Shown: positions 23,901 to 30,576 of the stretch, piece by piece
How positions within the stretch are numbered: position 1 is the first letter of the stretch
How the letters are laid out: the number at the start of each line of letters is the position of its first letter
Notes under the pieces: generated by a model
The model's database searches: none
What the model was told of the DNA's origin: nothing
Seen by the model: only the letters and a program-made list of their open reading frames with translations
Assembly: GCA_905397405.1 (NCBI GenBank)
Contig: CAJPVJ010000239.1
Coordinates: forward strand, 1 to 31,001
Origin: Oppiella nova
Lineage: Eukaryota > Arthropoda > Arachnida > Sarcoptiformes > Oppiidae
Direction: 5' to 3'
Length of the DNA stretch: 31,001 nucleotides
Made by a program: the position numbers and the translations under genes

Positions 23901-25907
23901 CATATTATAAATTTATTGTATGAATGAATATTTAGTCACAAAATGTTTGCAATTTTAAAGATCATTAGACTTTTCGTTATGCACTGACAAGTGATACATG
24001 AAATAACTTAAGACTTGGTTTACTTTAACAGATTGTTTTCGTTATTAACAATAACTGATTGTCATTCATGTGACATGAATAAGGGATTGACTGACAATTC
24101 TAATAAACTAGTAAATAATACAATGATTAGTCAGTTGTGACTAAAATGAAGTTTCTTGAAATAGTGTCACTAATACTATACTTAAATACTCATCAGAATT
24201 AATGAATAATAAAATATAAAACAACAGGAAATATGGAAAAATTCTCGAGTCATAGCTCACGATTGTGTTGAAGTCGTGACCTTTTTTGACTACAAAATGT
24301 TTTTAAATTTTGAAATTTTAATTTATTAACAAAAAAAATTATCTCTGAGGAATTTTCAAATGAATTTAATATGTTATGAAAGACTAGATTATTTTGAATA
24401 ACAAATTAATGAATGTCTTAATTGATTGATTGACTGAATAGTGTTGGCGATAGTGCTTCCGATCGCTGCCATCCTCTGCATTGTGTCGATTTGCTGTATA
24501 GTCTACTGTTGCCGGAAATGGAGGAAACGCACAATTTCTAAGGGTTTCAGAAACCTGTCGTCGTTTGGGCCGACAGTAATCGGCGGCACTTTAGACCGGA
24601 AGGCAATGTTGGAGACATCGAGTGAGAGCAGTGATCACCTGCGGTCACACGTATATGACGGGCCGGCAATGCTTCCGGTACTGAGAATTTGATTGAACCC
24701 AGAATTTGCAGAATTTGCAGAATTTGCAGAATTTGCAGAATTAACAGAATTACAGAATTAACTCATGATTTGATGTATTGGTGAACAGAACGATCCGAAT
24801 GGGACGGACTCCCAGAGGAGAAGGGAGAGTGAGCCGAGTCTGGACCGGAGCATGGGTTCGGTGGGCGGGCCGTACAACAGTTTGCCCCCTCAGATAGTCA
24901 TACCACGTGCGCGGCATTCGTCTCAACAGGTAAACTATGCCATACATCGCGGACAAGTGTATATGTGGTGATCACTGTTACCATTGAACACATTGTCACC
25001 ACTTGTGGCCAATCAATAATTATTTGCTCAGACATCGCATCTGTAAATAACATGTTATTAATTAATTACTGTAATTTCATTGAGCTTTTAATGTTTGGCC
25101 CTAAATGTCGGTCCACTGGCCCGACCCTTAGTGCCACATAAGCAGCAGTAATGCAACGCTTTTTAAAATAACTTTTGTAATCAATTCCTCGTTTTTCATT
25201 AAATAAAATGTTTAATTTGTCTGTTCGTTATGGTGTCGGTTCTCTTAGTATATATCATTTATAAGTCTCAATTCAATTATAGACGTATTGGTGTGTTGTT
25301 TGATTTAATTTGCATTCACACTATGGTTTGGACATTGGATTTGAGTTCATTTGGACTTTTGCATAAATGTGTCAATTCATGCATTCTCTGATTGTAATGA
25401 ATGGTTAATTACTTTACAAATTATAGGGTTTCTATACACCAGAAACTCAAGAATCTATGAAATATCAATTTGTGGACAATTCAGTCCTACAAAGAGCTCA
25501 TATATCCGATAGATATTCAGTCGATAATAGGAACAGATTTAAGGATGAAATGAACACTTCTTGCAAAATGTCTCACAATTCATACAAAACTAAGAATAGA
25601 TACGCAAAGAGAAGTGATTTGCGGACAGAAGACGATAACAAAAGCGCGGTATAACTCATTGATGGCAATCACTTCCCATCACTATCTGACCATTCATTTG
25701 ATAATTTAGAACTCAATCAAGTCTTCATCGGTGGTAAGTCGGCGTCTCTCCCATTATACCAATCAAACTGATAATTATGGACATGAAAACCCGCGCCAAG
25801 TATTTGACAAATATGACTGGGACTGGAGGTCTACACAAAAGCAAAGGCATTATGATTATCACGTCCGACCTAAGAGTGAATCCGATTTAAGGTATTCTCA
25901 TGATTAA
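8679..25907 (+). CDS. Giant LDLa / mucin-like / EGF-SEA-EGF transmembrane protein (gene-level, N-terminus missing)
   Basis: This entry gives the whole gene; exons are listed separately. Exons: 8679-8933, 9388-22434, 22504-23044, 23132-23767, 24442-24677, 24789-24929, 25427-25648, 25710-25907. All introns are GT-AG, and each acceptor phase matches the preceding donor: 1, 0, 1, 1, 0, 0, 0. Counting the exons, discounting 128 duplicated bases at 14493-14747 and allowing one missing base near 16700 gives 5,049 codons including the stop. Order of parts: two LDLa modules; about 4,300 residues of Thr/Ser-rich stalk; calcium-type EGF; SEA; EGF_CA; EGF; transmembrane helix; about 250-residue cytoplasmic tail. 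It is inferred to be a type I membrane protein at the cell surface. The plan recalls nematode MUA-3 and MUP-4, which anchor epidermis to cuticle, but that is an analogy from domain order only. The aromatic-Thr repeats may belong to the arthropod DUF4758 family; this is from memory and unverified. No signal peptide was found. Confidence 0.85.
8934..9387 (+). other. Intron 1 (phase 1)
   Basis: A 454-base AT-rich intron between the LDLa exon and the giant exon. The donor is cag|gtaaac. The acceptor is ggattag|ga, ending at 9387, or alternatively gag at 9390, which keeps the same phase and drops one codon. Either joins the single base left by the upstream exon into a glycine or aspartate codon. 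No other feature is seen. Confidence 0.8.
9388..22434 (+). CDS. Giant exon: about 4,300-residue Thr/Ser-rich, cysteine-free repeat stalk
   Basis: The frame starting at the acceptor is open to 14627, where a false stop arises from the 128-base duplication; it resumes at 14748 in the frame that ends at 16729, then continues in the next frame from about 16700 to the donor actaag|gtatga at 22434. Composition is dominated by Thr, Ser, Val, Ile, Pro and Asn, and I find no cysteine in it, in contrast to the modules on either side. Several repeat families are present: four ITGT units near the start, five GTxINGxYAH units, and about 14 units with the core TYTYFTT followed by a Gly turn and SRxE. A basic Arg/Asn/Gln-rich linker lies at about 15541-16200 and proline-rich parts at about 17480-18350. 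A furin-like RHKR lies at 13734-13745. It is probably heavily O-glycosylated and extracellular (inference). This is a single exon of 13 kb, unusually long for any animal gene. Confidence 0.85.
9657..10005 (+). repeat. Protein repeat family C: four ITGT units
   Basis: Four short units share the core (I/L)TGT: VELTGTFVP at about 9657, IEITGTFIP at about 9803, ITITGTKEM at about 9929 and EIITGTHVS at about 9979. They open the stalk, and spacing falls from about 150 to 50 bases. A related ITGTNELDG occurs near 11360. Beta-strand-like hydrophobic alternation suggests small structural turns (inference). Confidence 0.7.
10829..10901 (+). other. Hydrophobic FGFIDFTTT element in the stalk
   Basis: A single conserved-looking segment (TTTIFGFIDFTTTINNTEVV) within otherwise Ser/Lys/Asn-rich sequence. 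It resembles the aromatic-Thr repeat units in composition but not in register. It may be a divergent member or a separate motif; function unknown. Confidence 0.4.
11848..13692 (+). repeat. Protein repeat family A, first cluster: seven TYTYFTT units
   Basis: Seven units begin near 11848, 11991, 12263, 12513, 12785, 13056 and 13594. Each has an alternating Thr/aromatic strand such as YTTYTYFTT, a three-to-six-residue turn with Gly or Asp, then a second strand with a core like VKSRE, followed by S-N/D-V/I. The alternation Thr-aromatic-Thr predicts an amphipathic beta-hairpin of about 30 residues. Linkers between units vary from about 20 to 150 residues and are of low complexity. Confidence 0.8.
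13734..13745 (+). other. Furin-type cleavage motif RHKR|S
   Basis: The stalk contains Arg-His-Lys-Arg followed by Ser-Ala, matching the R-X-K/R-R consensus of proprotein convertases, about 40 residues after the seventh family A unit. If used, it would split the protein into an N-terminal LDLa-bearing part and a membrane-bound part. Known rule, unproven here. Confidence 0.4.
14493..14747 (+). repeat. Perfect tandem duplication 127 + 1 + 127 inside the coding exon; false frame break
   Basis: Bases 14493-14619 recur exactly at 14621-14747, with one 'a' at 14620 between. Because the period of 128 is not a multiple of three, the upstream frame runs into a TGA at 14625-14627, just inside the second copy. 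Downstream, codons in frame are offset by 2, exactly what a 128-base insertion predicts: discounting one period makes the run of Asn-Gln at the end of copy 1 continue into QSTAVPQSHE without a stop. The form is identical to the duplications at 760 and 26203, so this is most likely an assembly join, not a pseudogene lesion. Confidence 0.95.
15541..16200 (+). other. Basic Arg/Asn/Gln/Pro-rich linker in the stalk
   Basis: About 220 residues rich in Arg, Asn, Gln, Pro and Tyr, with stretches such as NQNANQNNRRQQNGNN and many RR pairs, preceded by an acidic Tyr-rich segment (YESDEYYDETAERGEEH, near 15345-15400). The charge reversal divides the Thr-rich stalk in two. Predicted disordered; it may bind polyanions such as glycosaminoglycans or chitin-associated acidic proteins (inference). 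Confidence 0.6.
16664..16679. repeat. Perfect 16-base GC palindrome beside a frame break
   Basis: ctgccggcgccggcag reads identically on both strands and sits in the most GC-rich part of the exon. From here to the stop at 16727-16729 the plus strand supports coding in two frames: the upstream frame (ending at 16729) and the next one, which runs through stop-free Thr-rich sequence (NSFITTQTLTTTTVV) into the rest of the exon. The shift equals one missing base. A strong hairpin is a common cause of read or polishing error. No GT donor and AG acceptor in suitable phase give a convincing intron. Confidence 0.75.
17480..18350 (+). other. Proline/arginine-rich segment of the stalk
   Basis: About 290 residues rich in Pro, Arg, Gln and Ser, including QAQPPQPPQPVP and several R-R-P or V-R-I-R-R-P patterns. 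It follows a Lys-rich stretch (KHKDKEHKDIHKNKNYK, near 17230-17280). Predicted disordered spacer between the two family A clusters. No catalytic or binding motif recognised. Confidence 0.55.
18450..21190 (+). repeat. Protein repeat family A, second cluster: about seven TYTYFTT units plus one degenerate unit
   Basis: Units begin near 18450 (YFTTFTYLTT), 18905 (SFTYYYTLYD), 20326 (LFTTFTYFTTFY), 20512 (YSTYTYFATLFNG), 20671 (TYFTTYTNLVTFFQ), 20860 (STYTTLTHYITLFSG) and 21085 (HFTTHTYFTTLFSG). A degenerate one lies at about 20020. From 20326 on they are packed nearly head to tail, every 160 to 230 bases, and share the second strand S-x-x-E-x-x-S. The later units share an LFSG turn, which suggests recent duplication among them. 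Confidence 0.8.
22435..22503 (+). other. Intron 2 (69 bases, phase 0)
   Basis: Donor actaag|gtatga, acceptor tctcattacag|gtc. The upstream frame meets TGA four bases after the donor, so the intron must be spliced for the EGF-SEA part to be made. Confidence 0.9.
22504..23044 (+). CDS. Exon: end of stalk, proline-rich neck and first EGF module
   Basis: Begins in phase 0 with VYYTRDSPLTITSV, the last Thr-rich strand of the stalk, then a Pro/Arg-rich neck (KPPPPPQPP near 22800), and ends with a calcium-binding-type EGF module. That module starts IDQCKPGC at about 22921 and ends LICQ, with six cysteines and the D-I-D-Q-C start typical of EGF_CA. The donor at 23045 (cagg|gtaggc) leaves one base, phase 1. 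A possible internal donor at 22619 (cag|gtgaga) is ignored because the frame stays open. Confidence 0.88.
23045..23131 (+). other. Intron 3 (87 bases, phase 1)
   Basis: Donor cagg|gtaggc, acceptor ttgaatgacag|aa. The join gives Glu-Leu-Gln-Asn. In-frame stop TAA at 23062-23064 if retained. Confidence 0.88.
23132..23767 (+). CDS. Exon: SEA domain and two EGF modules
   Basis: Phase 1 at both ends. Residues from about 23134 to 23490 form a SEA-like domain: YVVVVRVMKVG strand, a helix with NLAKMAKNQVDSAYMGS, a strand with NGVLVNLTVHL, then a helix with LREKLIKKLEQNSE. The position of the G-S-V-V-V autocleavage motif reads G-V-L-V (23350-23361), without serine. An EGF_CA module follows at 23500-23640 (DFDECSSEQYNDC to GRVC) and a third EGF at 23656-23755 (CEFCHGRGDCI to RRCQ). 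SEA domains sit close to the membrane in mucins and adhesion proteins, often in heavily glycosylated surroundings. The donor is ttc|gtatgt at 23768. Confidence 0.92.
23768..24441 (+). other. Intron 4 (674 bases, phase 1)
   Basis: Donor ttc|gtatgt, a strong match, and acceptor gactgaatag|tg. The inside is AT-rich with no open frame of note. The frame after the donor runs on for about 47 codons before a stop, but the residues look random (Phe/Ser/Leu-rich). Confidence 0.85.
24442..24677 (+). CDS. Exon: transmembrane helix and start of cytoplasmic tail
   Basis: The phase 1 join gives Leu, then a hydrophobic run of about 22 residues (LAIVLPIAAILCIVSICCIV) followed by YCCRKWRKR. The strong positive cluster directly after the helix fits a type I orientation with the C-terminus inside. 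The juxtamembrane cysteines (CC before RK) are candidate palmitoylation sites. The tail begins TISKGFRNLSSFG and is Ser-rich with SSESSDHL. The donor ccg|gtactg at 24678 is in phase 0; if it is not used, translation ends at 24692 after five more codons. Confidence 0.9.
24678..24788 (+). other. Intron 5 (111 bases, phase 0) with an internal minisatellite
   Basis: Donor ccg|gtactg and acceptor ggtgaacag|aac. It holds an in-frame TGA at 24690-24692 and a nine-base tandem array. Retention would truncate the tail. Confidence 0.75.
24701..24762 (+). repeat. Nine-base minisatellite agaatttgc, about seven units
   Basis: Four exact copies of agaatttgc (24701-24736) are followed by three variants (agaattaac, agaattac, agaattaac). 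The array fills most of intron 5, ending 26 bases before its acceptor. Each unit supplies a gcag or acag, so it is a row of decoy acceptors. Confidence 0.9.
24789..24929 (+). CDS. Exon: cytoplasmic tail, Arg/Ser-rich
   Basis: 47 codons, phase 0 at both ends: starts NDPNGTDSQRRRESEPS and ends IVIPRARHSSQQ. The stretches RRRESEPS and RARHSS fit basophilic kinase sites and 14-3-3-type motifs (pattern only). Acceptor gaacag|aac and donor caacag|gtaaac are both good. The higher GC content and open frame set it off clearly from flanking AT-rich sequence. Confidence 0.82.
24930..25426 (+). other. Intron 6 (497 bases, phase 0)
   Basis: Donor cag|gtaaac, acceptor caaattatag|ggt. AT-rich and without a supported feature. 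Confidence 0.75.
25427..25648 (+). CDS. Exon: cytoplasmic tail, basic
   Basis: 74 codons joined in phase 0: starts GFYTPETQESMKYQF and ends RTEDDNKSA. Rich in Arg, Lys, Asn, Ser and Tyr. The ATG at 25457 is internal, since the frame is open back to the acceptor. The donor gcg|gtataa at 25649 is weak; otherwise the frame ends with TAA at 25652-25654 after one more codon, which would give a shorter protein. The 61-base intron and an in-phase coding exon beyond it make splicing more likely. No domain recognised. Confidence 0.7.
25649..25709 (+). other. Intron 7 (61 bases, phase 0)
   Basis: Donor gcg|gtataa, acceptor tgataatttag|aac. A minimal-size intron with an in-frame stop at its start. Confidence 0.6.
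25710..25907 (+). CDS. Exon: C-terminal tail, Tyr/His/Arg-rich
   Basis: 65 codons plus TAA at 25905-25907: starts NSIKSSSVVSRRLSHYTNQ, contains the aromatic run FDKYDWDWRS and ends SESDLRYSHD. A donor-like gtaagt occurs inside at 25734, but the frame continues well past it. A second donor (ttaag|gtattc) after SESDLR at 25891 would instead lead in phase 2 to a further exon at 27425. Possible poly(A) signals aataaa lie at 26127 and 26275. Confidence 0.7.
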   Translation, partial: NSIKSSSVVSRRLSHYTNQTDNYGHENPRQVFDKYDWDWRSTQKQRHYDYHVRPKSESDLRYSHD

Positions 25908-27424
25908 CATTATTTCACTTCAAAAACACTCTCAAAGACAATCAAATACCACAATATTATTAAATACTATAACTCATAGCCTGCAGTAGATTGTCATTAC
26001 AAATTGATTATACTTTTCAAGTATTTATTAAATTTAAACCTATACTAGTATTTATTTGTTTCTAAATATACAGTAGATAACTTATTTGTTAGCGTATGCA
26101 CTTAAAAGAATTCTTTTTAGAGTAAAAATAAATGAAATATTTAAAATTTACCATTGTTTACTATATTAAGTGATCATGTTATATTATACATTCATATAAT
26201 ATCTTACTAGTACACCATAATATGGTATATTATACCGATATACCATACAGTACTATATTATTCTTTAGCAATTAAATAAAACATGATCTTTTGGCCATAA
26301 TTAATTTCGCTATAATAATTTAATTCAATACTTACTAGTACACCATAATATGGTATATTATACCGATATACCATACAGTACTATATTATTCTTTAGCAAT
26401 TAAATAAAACATGATCTTTTGGCCATAATTAATTTCGCTATAATAATTTAATTCAATGTTAGTATTAGTTAACAATTAATAATTTATACTAAAATAAACT
26501 ATACTAAAATATTCCAGTTGATTCCAAAAATAATACAATGGTTAATTTTTCTGATGTCAATCAAATATCAAGCAATTTGTTGGCATTAATATACTGCAGT
26601 ATTTATGGATATAAAAAATTAATTAAATTGATATATTATATAATGTTGAACTTTTACTTAATTCTTAAAAGACTTAATCTTTTTAATACAAATATTTTAT
26701 TAACTAAAAAATAAAACATTTATTCACGAAATTAGTAGTGTCATTCAGTATTAATGTGTTAAATTAATTTGTTTTATTACTGAAAAAGTCACTTTTCTTT
26801 TTTTAATGTTAATTCCTATCACAAACATATTTAGTGCACAAATCCTTGCAATCTAAGTCTATAACATAATACTGTATACAGAATATTCTATAGACAGGTC
26901 TTACCTTTATGTGTGGGCTTACGTTTCATTGAGATTAATTCAAGTAAAAAAGTTCATTCAAACCTCTGACCACTAGTGTAGACAAAATAGTTAGCCATAA
27001 GGATGTCTCATTAATTTATGAATCAAATGACAATCCGAAAGTCGTCTACAAAGTACTATTATTATAACTTCTTCTCAGTCTCGTATACCTTATGTGTTTC
27101 ATAATGGGTATGATTGTTAAAATAATATTCACTCGACTCCCTCTCCTCCTTTACATACAACCCTTGCTTATCAAATGCATTTACAGTTCAAATAACATTA
27201 ATTCTGGTAATTAAGAGATTAGTAGAGACTGTACAAAGAGTCTACTAAATATAATTTTTTAAAGTAAAGTACGAGACATAATATGGAGATTTTGTTTCAC
27301 ATTTGTTTCACATTGTCTTAAGTATGTTTATGAAAAATATTTGTGACTTTGATTTCCATTTAAAGCATCTCTATTTGATTGTAATGATGAGAATAATCTA
27401 AAATAAGAAACATTTATATAATAG
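25908..27424 (+). other. 3' UTR or intron, AT-rich
   Basis: About 1.5 kb of AT-rich sequence. It holds the third 127+1+127 duplication and two aataaa signals. It serves as 3' UTR if translation ends at 25907, or as an intron if the donor at 25892 is used. No gene seen. Confidence 0.5.
26203..26457 (+). repeat. Perfect tandem duplication 127 + 1 + 127 bases
   Basis: Bases 26203-26329 recur exactly at 26331-26457, with a single 'a' at 26330 between. Same form as the duplications at 760 and 14493. Each copy contains a 10-base-pair inverted repeat (tatggtatat with atatacc-ata, at 26221-26247 in the first copy) with a seven-base loop. Most likely an untrimmed contig overlap. Confidence 0.95.
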
Positions 27425-27691
27425 AAACCCAATCCCAATCCCAAAATCAGGAGCCGGTCTCGCATTCAAAGAGATCATATCGGGTTCGCCCACACATGCA
27501 CTCAGCAATGGGTTGACGGCAAACTCCAGTCATAATGTAAGCAACAAATTCATTGGACTAATGGATTCAATATTCAGAGAAGAGATTAATTTCCTTTCTA
27601 ATCGTAAACTACTTAGCCTGCCGACACTTCCTCATCCGATACTGTCGCGGCCGTCCTTATCCAAATGTTTACTGAATAAAAGTAATTTAAG
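27425..27691 (+). CDS. Possible alternative tail exon
   Basis: The acceptor tataatag|a at 27424 fits phase 2, which is what the donor at 25892 leaves. The frame then stays open for 89 codons (NPIPIPKSGAG at the start, then TANSSHNVSNKF, ending LNKSNLR) in a region where random frames close quickly. It ends at a donor-like ttaag|gtgaaa or, unspliced, at TGA 27693-27695. Another acceptor at 27450 (aaaatcag) opens different frames that close after about 20 to 28 codons. It may belong to the large gene as an alternative C-terminus or be a separate short gene. No domain recognised. Confidence 0.4.
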
Positions 27692-28347
27692 GTGAAACAC
27701 GACAAGTCATCGCAACTACGTCCGACCCAATAATCAAGATTTTCAATTATTTTTCTAACTTCTAATCAAACTTCTATCCACTTTCAATCTTATGTTCACC
27801 ATGGTTCCCATTATTGTATCAAGTTTCATGTTTGCTCCAATATTTAATAATATTATTATTAGGATTAAGTTTTTATTTAAAAGTTTTGTTATTTAAATTT
27901 TATATTTTTTAATTAATTCTTATATAATATAATATAATATAATTTTAACATTTATAACACTTTATGTCATATGAAATACGTGTACTAATCGTATAACTGA
28001 AAACAATATGTTATAACTGAAAATGAAATGCTAAAAATGTTGTTATTTAATTATTAAACGTATGTGTGGTTCATATCTATAATGAAGTGAATGTATAAAA
28101 AAAGGTTACGGCATCCAAAGGCTTCCTTATTTGTGTGCCATAAATATATTGTTAGTAAATGTAAAGAATATTCAAATAATTAGAAAAATTTTATTTACTT
28201 CAATAAAAACGTCTGAAATATATTTGCGTAAAGATTTTTAAGTTGAATATCAATCACACGAATGAATGCAATACTTAAAAAAGATTTACTTTCTTTCAAT
28301 AAAAGTGTGCCTTACTTTCCACTTGCCTTTGAATTCCAGGACATAAG
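27692..28347 (+). other. AT-rich interval with no supported gene
   Basis: Intron or intergenic. A (aatat)n tract lies at about 27924-27943. Nothing else is supportable. Confidence 0.5.
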
Positions 28348-28447
28348 AAATCTCTTATTTTTGTCATCAATGAACAGTCGGCGCCAGAGATCGGATTTAG
28401 CTAATACTCACTCAATACTATTTGTGATGTATTTTACACTAAATTAG
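28348..28447 (+). CDS. Possible last alternative tail exon
   Basis: Following the donor at 27692 (phase 2), an acceptor at 28347 (gacataag|a) would continue in frame as NLLFLSSMNSRRQRSDLANTHS and reach TAG at 28445-28447. A stronger acceptor at 28339 (ttccag|g) would in the same phase end at once (Thr then TAA). The part SRRQRSDL resembles other pieces of this tail. Poly(A)-type signals aataaa lie at 28677 and 28681. Weak evidence. Confidence 0.25.
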
Positions 28448-29958
28448 AACTGAATTCCAGTGTATTTTCAAATATTAATTGTATTTGTCAACTCAACCCA
28501 TGAATGAAACATTTTTTCAAAGTGTTTATTAAATATGTTTTTTGTGACAAATACTACAAACATGTAAATTACAAACTGACAAAAGAATCAATAAGAAAAC
28601 ATTGATTAATTAGATTATGTTATTTATATATTTTTATTCAACAAATAATATCGAAAAATGAGTTTCAAAACGAGAAAATAAATAAAGGAATGTATTTATG
28701 TCTTCAAATGATTTCATTATTCTATGCTTTATATATGTATAAGAAATTCCAATCATTTCTCATGTCAGATGTCTTCTTCTTATCCAAGATTTTTCAAATA
28801 TTACATCATATTTTCGTCTCAAATTGTGACTAAACTCCAACTGAAGTCGTATTTCTGTAAATAAGAAAAATTATTATTTTTCTAATATAAAAGAGAAACT
28901 ATTTGTCAAAGTATTCATGAATATTGTATTAGTTTTATTTGGGCGCCTGTCGTCCTAAGAGCGCGGGTGGATGTTATAGTCGCACAGAATGTGCTAATAC
29001 TGTCTTAACTCATGGAACCATCTCTTAATAAGTTGTCTCTCATATGAACCCCAGACTATCGACTGTAAGCTGTGAGCACATCATCTCTTCATAACTTATA
29101 CTTCTGTAGACTTAAATCAGTTGTTGTAATGTTGTGAAGGGTTGGGGCCCAGAGGTATATTAACAGATAAACTTAGTATTTACGAATTATTTACGAACTT
29201 TGTAAGCTGAGATACGAACTTTAATCATGAATATTTACCCTTAATTAGTAAATTACTACAAATTAATTTAATTTAATTGTTTAAAAATAAAAATATATAT
29301 ATAGATAAATTTATTATCAAATTGTATGAACATTAAATAATTTAATTATTCTCTCGGAGTAACAAATTTTCAATTTATTAGCAGAGCAACAGATTTTTGT
29401 CTAAGAATTTAAAACTTTTTATATCTAATATTGATTTCTATTTTATTTAATCAGAAGAAAATCAAAATTTATTAATAATGTAAAATAATCCAAATGCATT
29501 TATTTGCATTATGTTTCTAACTGTATAATATTTATACTGTATATTCTTTATGCTTTTAAATGTATGATTGTAGAACAGTATAGGATGTCACTGATACTAC
29601 AATTAAATATTGAAATTTAAACTCTAAATAAAGTATAGGATGTATTTTATAAATGTTATCTATTATCATACTGTACTATAATACAAGTTATAATATTCTG
29701 TATTTTATAGTAAGCTTATAAAGAATTTATATTATAACTTATTCATAGATAAAATCTCTGATTTGCATAAAAAATAATAAGTTATATAGATTTATATGTA
29801 TAATAAAATGGCTATTCTGAAACTAATATAAAAGTTGAATGCTCTAATTTGATAAAATGTAATAATATAGTTATAATAATTTCAAAAGATTGTTTTGCGA
29901 AATGGTTGAATGAATGTGAATGGAAATGATTGGATAAATGAAGTGATTTGATACTAAC
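28448..29958. other. Convergent intergenic region
   Basis: About 1.5 kb between the ends of the two convergent genes, mostly AT-rich. A less AT-rich island at about 28940-29160 (gggcgcctgtcgtcc at its left end) has stop codons in all frames beyond 30 codons and no tRNA or snRNA form that I can recognise. A small possible minus-strand exon lies at 28760-28854. Confidence 0.5.
28760..28854 (-). CDS. Possible short 3' exon of the CUB gene
   Basis: On the minus strand the acceptor ttatttacag is followed by two bases and then 30 codons and TGA, reading LQLEFSHNLRRKYDV and ending RRRHLT. This reads like coding sequence, but joining it to the donor at 29958 (one base T left over) would create TAA, so it does not fit as the direct continuation. 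It could follow an unseen exon or be chance. Confidence 0.2.
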
Positions 29959-30117
29959 ATGAGAGGGCAATGGTTTCCAACATAGCCGGGCAAAGAAGTG
30001 TTGGGGAGTCGATGTCGAGAAGTAGATCGAAAGCAATGGTCACAGAGTTGTCGTGTCGGCCACTGGAGACCAGTCTGACAGCTGTGTTACCGCAGGCGAC
30101 TTCAAACTTATGTTTGG
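29959..30117 (-). CDS. CUB-domain gene, 3' exon in window
   Basis: Minus-strand exon with acceptor atgaatag|cc and donor-like ctcat|gttagt. It takes two bases to complete the codon left by the exon at 30206 (A + CC = Thr), then reads KHKFEVACGNTAVRLVSSGR and continues with VTIAFDLLLDID. This is the C-terminal half of a CUB domain: the AVRLVSSG...SVTIAFDLL portion matches the usual L-x-V-x-F-x-S-D ... G-F-x-A-x-Y strands only loosely. After the domain come about 17 residues with one Cys. If not spliced, the frame ends with Cys and a TAG just after the exon; either way the protein appears to stop close to here. Confidence 0.75.
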
Positions 30118-30205
30118 CTATTCATAACAAGCATCAATCAAAATATTACTATAAATACAACTTATTTTGATTGTATATATTTCAATGGATCACTCATTCA
30201 CTCAC

Positions 30206-30314
30206 TTGGAATTGAATCGATTCCACAAAAATCTTCGGCGACAGCCATTAGGTGGGGGTCGAGACCATCGCCTCCAAGTATTTCTACGTAATCTGTTAAA
30301 CCTCTCTCTTTACA
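30206..30314 (-). CDS. CUB-domain gene, middle exon
   Basis: Minus-strand exon of 109 bases: acceptor aatacag|tgt, donor ccaa|gtgagt (near-perfect consensus). Phase 0 in and phase 1 out, matching its neighbours. It encodes CKERGLTDYVEILGGDG and AEDFCGIDSIP, the central CUB signature: C...DYVEI.GG.G followed by FCG and a Pro. The tyrosine and acidic residues around DYVE are those seen in calcium-binding CUB domains (known for the family). Confidence 0.85.
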
Positions 30315-30376
30315 CTGTATTAGTATTTAAATAAATATTAAATATCATTACTTAATAGCAACAAAAAATGACTAAC

Positions 30377-30576
30377 CTTTTTAATTAATCCAGTTTCGAC
30401 CTCAAGAAGCTGTGGTGATATACTTAAGTCAGTATTTGTTTTGTTTTGTGGGCCTATACTTAAGGCGAGAACACGAAAACTTTCGGGAAATATGATAGAA
30501 ATGGTGCAATTGATTTGCTGCCCGTAATTCCTTAACGTGTAGACTCCCTGAGGATTCTGTAAAACTGCATTACACG
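30377..30576 (-). CDS. CUB-domain gene, 5'-most exon in window
   Basis: Minus-strand exon of 200 bases: acceptor attcaatacag|cg, donor aaaaag|gttagt. It takes two bases to complete a codon (phase 1 intron upstream) and ends in phase 0. It encodes the start of the CUB domain: CNAVLQNPQGVYTLRNYGQQ then INCTISIIFPESFRVLALSI, which fits C...L.NP.G.....YP...C.W.I...........L.F. CUB domains mediate extracellular protein or carbohydrate binding. The upstream part of the gene, including any signal peptide, lies outside the window or in undetected exons after 30576. Confidence 0.85.

Noticed and set aside
25710-25733. A 24-base microexon ending at the strong donor gtg|gtaagt
   Set aside because: The frame stays open and coding-like for another 57 codons beyond that donor, so a longer exon is more likely.
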